38,797 nt of DNA, taken from contig JAJYJO010000014.1 of assembly GCA_021789435.1 (NCBI GenBank), positions 1 through 38,797 of the forward strand, given 5' to 3'. The notes beneath the pieces were generated by a model. That model was not told the DNA's origin. It ran no database searches and was given only the letters and a program-made list of their open reading frames with translations. A program made the position numbers and the translations under genes. Numbering within the stretch: position 1 is the stretch's first letter; the number at the start of each line of letters is the position of its first letter. Positions 35,251-38,797 of this stretch are shown here, piece by piece. The stretch is from Chloroflexota bacterium (GTDB taxonomy: Bacteria; Chloroflexota; Limnocylindria; Limnocylindrales; CSP1-4).

Positions 35251-35630
35251 CCCGCCAAGCCGTCACCAGCCAGCACGCCCCGGCGGCGATCGGTCCGTAC
35301 AGCCAGGCGATCGTCTCGGACGACCTCGTCTTCTGCTCGGGCCAGCTCGGCCTGGACCCGGTGAGCGGCGAGCTCGCGGAAGGGGTCGAGGCCCAGGCTG
35401 AGCGCGCCCTCAGGAACCTGGCGGAAGTCCTGGGAGCGGCCGGCGTCTCGATGGCCGACCTGGTCAAGACCACGATCTTCCTGGCCGATCTGGCCGATTT
35501 TGCGGCGGTGAACGCGATCTACGCCCGGCACGTCCCGGAGCCGGCCCCGGCCCGCTCGACCGTGGGCGTGGCCGCCCTGCCGCGCGGCGGGCGGGTGGAG
35601 ATCGAGGCGGTCGCCCGGCGGCCGGCCTGA
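35247..35630 (+). CDS. ridA: RidA-family reactive enamine/imine deaminase
   Basis: A 127-aa RidA (YjgF/YER057c) protein. RidA hydrolyses 2-aminoacrylate and related imines released by PLP enzymes. It shows 'AAIGPYSQAIVSDDLVFCSG', 'LGLDPVSGELAEGVEAQAER' and 'LVKTTIFLADLADFAAVNAI'. It also has 'PARSTVGVAALPRGGRVEIE', in which the Arg matches the catalytic Arg of the deaminase group. The ATG at 35247 overlaps the ispE stop (ATGA). Confidence 0.96.
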   Translation: MTRQAVTSQHAPAAIGPYSQAIVSDDLVFCSGQLGLDPVSGELAEGVEAQAERALRNLAEVLGAAGVSMADLVKTTIFLADLADFAAVNAIYARHVPEPAPARSTVGVAALPRGGRVEIEAVARRPA

Positions 35631-35857
35631 TGGCGCGACGGCGGGCGGCCGGCCCCGACCTTGACACCCCTCCGACCCGCTCCTACGATGCCGGCACTCT
35701 GGCAATGACCACAGGACATCGTTCTTCGGCGCCGGACCGCGACGCGTCCCCGTCCGGCGAGCCTCCTTCACGTTCGCGGCCGGACGGCCGCATCCGCCGC
35801 CGCGCGGCCGCCCGCCAGGGCGGCCAGCCCGGCCGCCACGGCGAACCGCCCCGATGA
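35630..35857 (+). CDS. Small Arg/Pro-rich ORF tiled between ridA and glmU
   Basis: A 75-codon frame whose ATG shares one base with the ridA stop (TGATG) and whose TGA overlaps the glmU ATG (ATGA). Such tight tiling favours translation through it. The sequence is low-complexity and rich in Arg, Pro, Ser and Gly ('RPDGRIRRRAAARQGGQPGR'), with no recognisable domain. A second ATG at 35705 gives 50 codons and lies just after the internal promoter at 35661-35689, so this shorter form could act as a leader ORF for glmU. It may also be a chance ORF in GC-rich spacer DNA. Confidence 0.4.
   Translation: MARRRAAGPDLDTPPTRSYDAGTLAMTTGHRSSAPDRDASPSGEPPSRSRPDGRIRRRAAARQGGQPGRHGEPPR
35661..35689 (+). promoter_or_regulatory. 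Consensus-like sigma70 promoter upstream of glmU
   Basis: A perfect -35 (TTGACA, 35661-35666) and TACGAT as -10 (35684-35689) are separated by exactly 17 bases. This is the closest match to the sigma70 consensus I found in the window. The start would be near 35696, about nine bases before the ATG at 35705 and about 158 bases before the glmU ATG. It would give glmU and the following CNNM-type gene separate control from ridA. Confidence 0.72.
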
Positions 35858-37362
35858 GCCGCGCGAGTGCCGCGGCCGGATACGGCCGGAGCGGCCGTAT
35901 CCGGCCCGTCGTCCTGGCCGCCGGACTCGGGACGCGGATGCGCTCCCGGCAGCCGAAGATGCTGCATCCCGTCTGCGGCCGCCCGATGGTCGGCTACGTC
36001 CTGGAGGCCGCGCTGGCCGGGACGGGGGAGCGGCCGCTCGTCGTCTACTCGCCGGCCACCGCGGCCCTGGCGGACGCCTTCGCCGGGGAGGCCGACTTCG
36101 TCCTCCAGGCCGAGCCGCGCGGAACCGGCGACGCCGTCCGCGTCGCGCTGGCCGCTCTCCCGGCCTCCGTCGAGGAGGTTGTGGTCCTCAACGGCGACAT
36201 CCCGCTGGTCCACCCCCAGGTCGTGACGGATCTCGTGACCGCCCGCCGCGAGGAGGCAGCGGTCATGGCCCTCGTCTCGGTCCACGCCTTCGAGCCGGCC
36301 GAGCTCGGCCGCGTCGTCCGCGCCGACGACGGCGGACGCGTCCTGCGGATCGTCGAGGCCAAGGACGCCACGCCGGAGGAGCTCGAGATCGACGAGATCA
36401 ACGCCGGCCTCTACGCCTTCGACGCGGCCTGGCTGCGCCGCCGGATCGGCGATCTCCGACCGTCGGCCGTCAGCGGCGAGGTCTACCTGACCGCGCTCGT
36501 GCAGCTCGCCCGGAGCGATCGGCGCCCGGTGGTCGCGCTGGACGTGGACGACGACGGCAGCCTGATCGGCGTCAACGACCGGCTGCAGCTCGCGGCGGCC
36601 GAGCGGGACCTCCGCTTCCGCATCAATGAGCGCCACATGCTGGCGGGCGTCACCTTCCTCGATCCCGCATCGGCCCACGTGGACGCCTCGGTGGAACTGG
36701 CCCTCGACGTGGTCCTGGAGCCGAACGTGATCCTGCGGGGCCGGACGAGAGTGGGTGAGGGGACCCGGATCGCCAGCGGCAGCCAGCTGATCGACTCGGT
36801 CGTGGGCCGGGACTGCACGATCTGGGCGAGCGTCCTGGAGTCGGCCGAGGTCGAGGACGAGGTCTCGATCGGCCCGTTCTCCCACCTCCGGCCGGGCGCC
36901 TCCATCGGCCGGGGGGCCAGGCTCGGCAACTACGCCGAGGTCAAGGCCAGTCGCGTCGGGCCGGGCGTCCAGCAGCACCACTTCAGCTACCTGGGCGACA
37001 CCGAGGTCGGGGCGCGGGCCAACATCGGGGCAGGCACCATCACCTGCAACTACGACGGCCGGGCCAAGCACCGGACGGTGATCGGCGAGCGCGCCTTCAT
37101 CGGCTCCGACACCATGCTGGTCGCGCCGGTGACAGTGGGCGATGACGCGCGGACCGGCGCCGGCAGCGTCGTGACGCGTGACGTGCCGGCCGGCCGGACG
37201 GCCGTCGGCGTCCCGGCCAGGCTGCGGCCGCTCCCCCTCGACGGCGATCCGGCCGGGGACGCTGGCCCGGCCCGCGAAGCGCCGGGCCCTGAGCCGGCCC
37301 CGGCCGCGGATGGCGCCGAACGCCGGGAGGGATCCGCCGGAGCCTCGTCGCCCGGCCGGTGA
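35854..37362 (+). CDS. glmU: Bifunctional UDP-GlcNAc pyrophosphorylase / glucosamine-1-phosphate acetyltransferase
   Basis: GlmU makes UDP-GlcNAc from glucosamine-1-phosphate, acetyl-CoA and UTP. The N-terminal nucleotidyltransferase has 'VVLAAGLGTRMRSRQPKMLH' (about residues 19-38) and 'VVLNGDIPLVHP'. The C-terminal left-handed beta-helix has 'LGNYAEVKASRVGPG', the catalytic His in 'QHHFSYLGDTEVGARANIGA', and 'GTITCNYDGRAKHRTVIGE'. At 502 aa it has ~18 extra N-terminal residues and a ~40-residue Pro/Ala tail. The ATG at 35854 is the only start in frame before the core. Codons 8-18 lie within a perfect inverted repeat. It completes the pathway begun by glmS and glmM upstream. Confidence 0.96.
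   Translation: MSRASAAAGYGRSGRIRPVVLAAGLGTRMRSRQPKMLHPVCGRPMVGYVLEAALAGTGERPLVVYSPATAALADAFAGEADFVLQAEPRGTGDAVRVALAALPASVEEVVVLNGDIPLVHPQVVTDLVTARREEAAVMALVSVHAFEPAELGRVVRADDGGRVLRIVEAKDATPEELEIDEINAGLYAFDAAWLRRRIGDLRPSAVSGEVYLTALVQLARSDRRPVVALDVDDDGSLIGVNDRLQLAAAERDLRFRINERHMLAGVTFLDPASAHVDASVELALDVVLEPNVILRGRTRVGEGTRIASGSQLIDSVVGRDCTIWASVLESAEVEDEVSIGPFSHLRPGASIGRGARLGNYAEVKASRVGPGVQQHHFSYLGDTEVGARANIGAGTITCNYDGRAKHRTVIGERAFIGSDTMLVAPVTVGDDARTGAGSVVTRDVPAGRTAVGVPARLRPLPLDGDPAGDAGPAREAPGPEPAPAADGAERREGSAGASSPGR
35874..35906. repeat. Perfect 15-bp inverted repeat in the first codons of glmU
   Basis: ggccggatacggccg at 35874-35888 and its exact reverse complement at 35892-35906 are separated by three bases (gag). 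In RNA this would make a very stable 15-bp hairpin starting 20 bases after the A of the glmU ATG. There is no following T-run, so it is not a standard terminator. The DNA form could be an operator; the RNA form could control translation. Confidence 0.9.
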
Positions 37363-37366
37363 AGAC

Positions 37367-38698
37367 GTGCTGACCGAGCTCCTCGTCATCGTCGTCCTTG
37401 TCCTGCTGAACGCGGTCTTCGTCGCCGCCGAGATCTCGCTGGTCACGCTGCGGCGCAGTCGCCTGGAGCAGCTGATCGACGAGGGGAACCAGGCGGCCGT
37501 GCGCGTCCGGCGGCTGGTCGACGAGCCGGGCCGGTTCCTGGCGGTCATCCAGATCGGGGTCACCTTCGTGGGCTTCCTGGCCTCGGCCTTCGCCGCCGTC
37601 AGCCTCGCCGCGGCGCTCGCCGACGCGCTTGCCGGGATCGGGCCGCTGAAGCCGTACTCCGTTGCGCTCGGCCTGCTGATCGTGACCATCCTGCTCTCGG
37701 CCTTCACCATCGTCTTCGGCGAACTGGTTCCCAAGACCGTGGCCCTGGCTCACCCGGACCGCTTCGCCCTCGTCCTGGCCCGACCGATCGACCTGATCGG
37801 ACGCCTGCTGCGGCCGGTTGTCTGGCTGCTGACCGGCGTGACGGCCCGGGTCGCGGGCATCTTCGGGACGGACTTCAGCACGTCCGCGCACATCAGCGCC
37901 GCCGAGCTGATGCTGATCGTCGAGCGCGGCGGGGAGCAGGGCGTCCTCGAGGCGGAGGAGGAGCAGATGATCCACGCGGTCATCGAGCTCGGCGACCGCC
38001 GGCTCCACGAGGTGATGGTGCCGCGCATCGACATCGTGGCCCTGGCGGCCGACGCGACCTTCGAGGCGGCCATCGATGCGATCGTCGAGGCCGGCCACAG
38101 CCGGATCCCCGTCTACGAGGAGTCGGTCGACGAGGTGATCGGCATCCTCTACGCCAAGGACCTGCTGCCCTTCCTCAAGTCCGGCGCCAGCCGGCCGGCG
38201 CTCCGCTCGCTGCTCCGGACGCCCCTCTTCGTGCCGGAGTCGATGACGATCGACGACCTGCTCCACGAGCTCCAGCGGCGCAAGGTCCATATCGCCATCG
38301 TCCTCGACGAGTACGGCGGCACGGCCGGCCTGGTCACGATCGAGGACCTGCTGGAGGAGATCGTCGGCGAGATCCAGGACGAGTACGACGTCGAGGAGCC
38401 GATCTCGGTCCGCCTCTCCGACGACGAGGTGCGGCTGGACGGCCGGGCGCCCGTGGACGACCTTGGCGAGCTCTTCGACGTGCAGCTCGACCTGGCGGAC
38501 CAGGACGAGTACGACACGGTGGGCGGCCTGATCTACCACCGGATCGGCGGGGTGCCCAAGCCGGGCGACACGGTCCGGCTCGGCGAGGGCCTGACCCTGA
38601 CGGTTGAGTCCACCGACGGGCGGCGGGTGGGCAAGGTGCTGGCCGTCCGGGAGCGACGGTCCGAAGGTGCGGCGGAGACGGCCGACGCGGGCCGCTGA
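37367..38698 (+). CDS. CNNM/CorC-type membrane protein with CBS pair (hemolysin-like)
   Basis: A 443-aa member of the UPF0053/CNNM family, linked to magnesium and cobalt export or balance; 'hemolysin' is a historical name. The N-terminal DUF21 membrane domain has about four hydrophobic segments ('[20 protein letters not shown]', '[20 protein letters not shown]'). Two CBS domains follow ('[20 protein letters not shown]', '[20 protein letters not shown]'). A CorC_HlyC domain at the end has '[19 protein letters not shown]'. The GTG at 37367, four bases after the glmU stop, gives the hydrophobic start; the track's start at 37178 is a shadow of glmU. Confidence 0.93.
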   Translation: MLTELLVIVVLVLLNAVFVAAEISLVTLRRSRLEQLIDEGNQAAVRVRRLVDEPGRFLAVIQIGVTFVGFLASAFAAVSLAAALADALAGIGPLKPYSVALGLLIVTILLSAFTIVFGELVPKTVALAHPDRFALVLARPIDLIGRLLRPVVWLLTGVTARVAGIFGTDFSTSAHISAAELMLIVERGGEQGVLEAEEEQMIHAVIELGDRRLHEVMVPRIDIVALAADATFEAAIDAIVEAGHSRIPVYEESVDEVIGILYAKDLLPFLKSGASRPALRSLLRTPLFVPESMTIDDLLHELQRRKVHIAIVLDEYGGTAGLVTIEDLLEEIVGEIQDEYDVEEPISVRLSDDEVRLDGRAPVDDLGELFDVQLDLADQDEYDTVGGLIYHRIGGVPKPGDTVRLGEGLTLTVESTDGRRVGKVLAVRERRSEGAAETADAGR

Positions 38699-38707
38699 GG
38701 CCTCTCC

Positions 38708-38745
38708 GGGCCGGGAAGGGGCACCGGCACGGAACGGCCCGGCCC
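38708..38745. terminator. Possible hairpin between converging genes
   Basis: gggccggg at 38708-38715 and cccggccc at 38738-38745 can form an 8-bp GC stem with a 22-base loop. It lies in the 63-bp gap after the CNNM-type gene and before the possible minus-strand gene end. There is no T-run on either side, so it is only a weak terminator candidate. Confidence 0.25.
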
Positions 38746-38761
38746 CGGCCGGACACGGACC

Positions 38762-38797
38762 TCAGGCGCGGATGACGGAGACGATGACCTCCTCGAG
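38762..38797 (-). CDS. Possible 3' end of a minus-strand gene (partial)
   Basis: On the minus strand the last 36 bases read 'LEEVIVSVIRA' and a TGA stop, in an open frame to the edge. The hydrophobic beta-strand-like end and the clean stop just outside the CNNM-type gene are compatible with a converging gene. Twelve codons are too few to identify a family, and chance cannot be ruled out. Confidence 0.3.
   Translation of the reverse strand, partial: LEEVIVSVIRA

Noticed and set aside
35874-35906. Intrinsic terminator at the glmU inverted repeat
   Set aside because: There is no T-run after the stem, and the stem lies inside the coding region of an essential gene.

Overview
The window is a dense run of protein-coding genes, all on the + strand apart from one possible gene fragment at the right edge. 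Spacings are only a few bases, stop/start overlaps are common (ATGA, GTGA, TGATG), and no gene-free stretch reaches 300 bases. G+C is very high, so most long antisense ORFs in the track are shadows. GTG starts are frequent, and two genes (rpsE, rpmJ) appear to start with TTG. Gene content and order fit a high-GC bacterium. My best guess is a Chloroflexota lineage, based on the zinc-type S14, S4, L24 and L36, the cdaA-cdaR-glmM-glmS block, and a GlmL/MutL-like ATPase paired with a KOW-ending protein. This placement comes from memory of gene neighbourhoods, not from a search.

Positions 1-17127 hold the ribosomal protein supercluster: the end of tuf, the S10 operon (rpsJ to rpsQ), the spc operon (rplN to rplO, then secY, adk, map), the alpha operon (infA, rpmJ, rpsM, rpsK, rpsD, rpoA, rplQ), truA, and rplM-rpsI. 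rpmJ (37 codons) is missing from the ORF track. A good sigma70-type promoter lies in the map-infA gap and probably starts the alpha-operon transcript. truA has no ordinary start codon near its domain boundary.

Positions 17198-23876 hold a TPR protein followed by cdaA, cdaR, glmM and glmS. This places c-di-AMP synthesis beside glucosamine-phosphate synthesis, the entry to peptidoglycan precursors. glmU, the next enzyme of that pathway, lies near the right end with its own promoter. Positions 23879-27534 hold acpS, nnrD, alr, a macro-domain protein and a small conserved-looking protein of unknown role.

Positions 27595-30422 hold the least understood part: a 569-aa actin/ASKHA-fold ATPase resembling GlmL/MutL, translationally coupled to a 373-aa protein with a lipoyl/biotinyl-like hairpin and a C-terminal KOW-like segment. 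No B12 mutase is present in the window. Positions 30469-33293 hold the t6A tRNA modification set (tsaE, tsaB, tsaD) with rimI. Then follow rsmA, ispE, ridA, a small Arg/Pro-rich ORF, glmU and a CNNM/CorC-type membrane protein.

The features most worth a second look are: the two-gene ATPase/KOW module; -10-like boxes placed exactly six bases before three start codons, suggesting leaderless mRNAs; a consensus promoter inside a 75-codon ORF tiled between ridA and glmU, followed by a perfect 15-bp inverted repeat in the first codons of glmU; the missing truA start; and the Cys/Asp pattern in the adenylate kinase lid.
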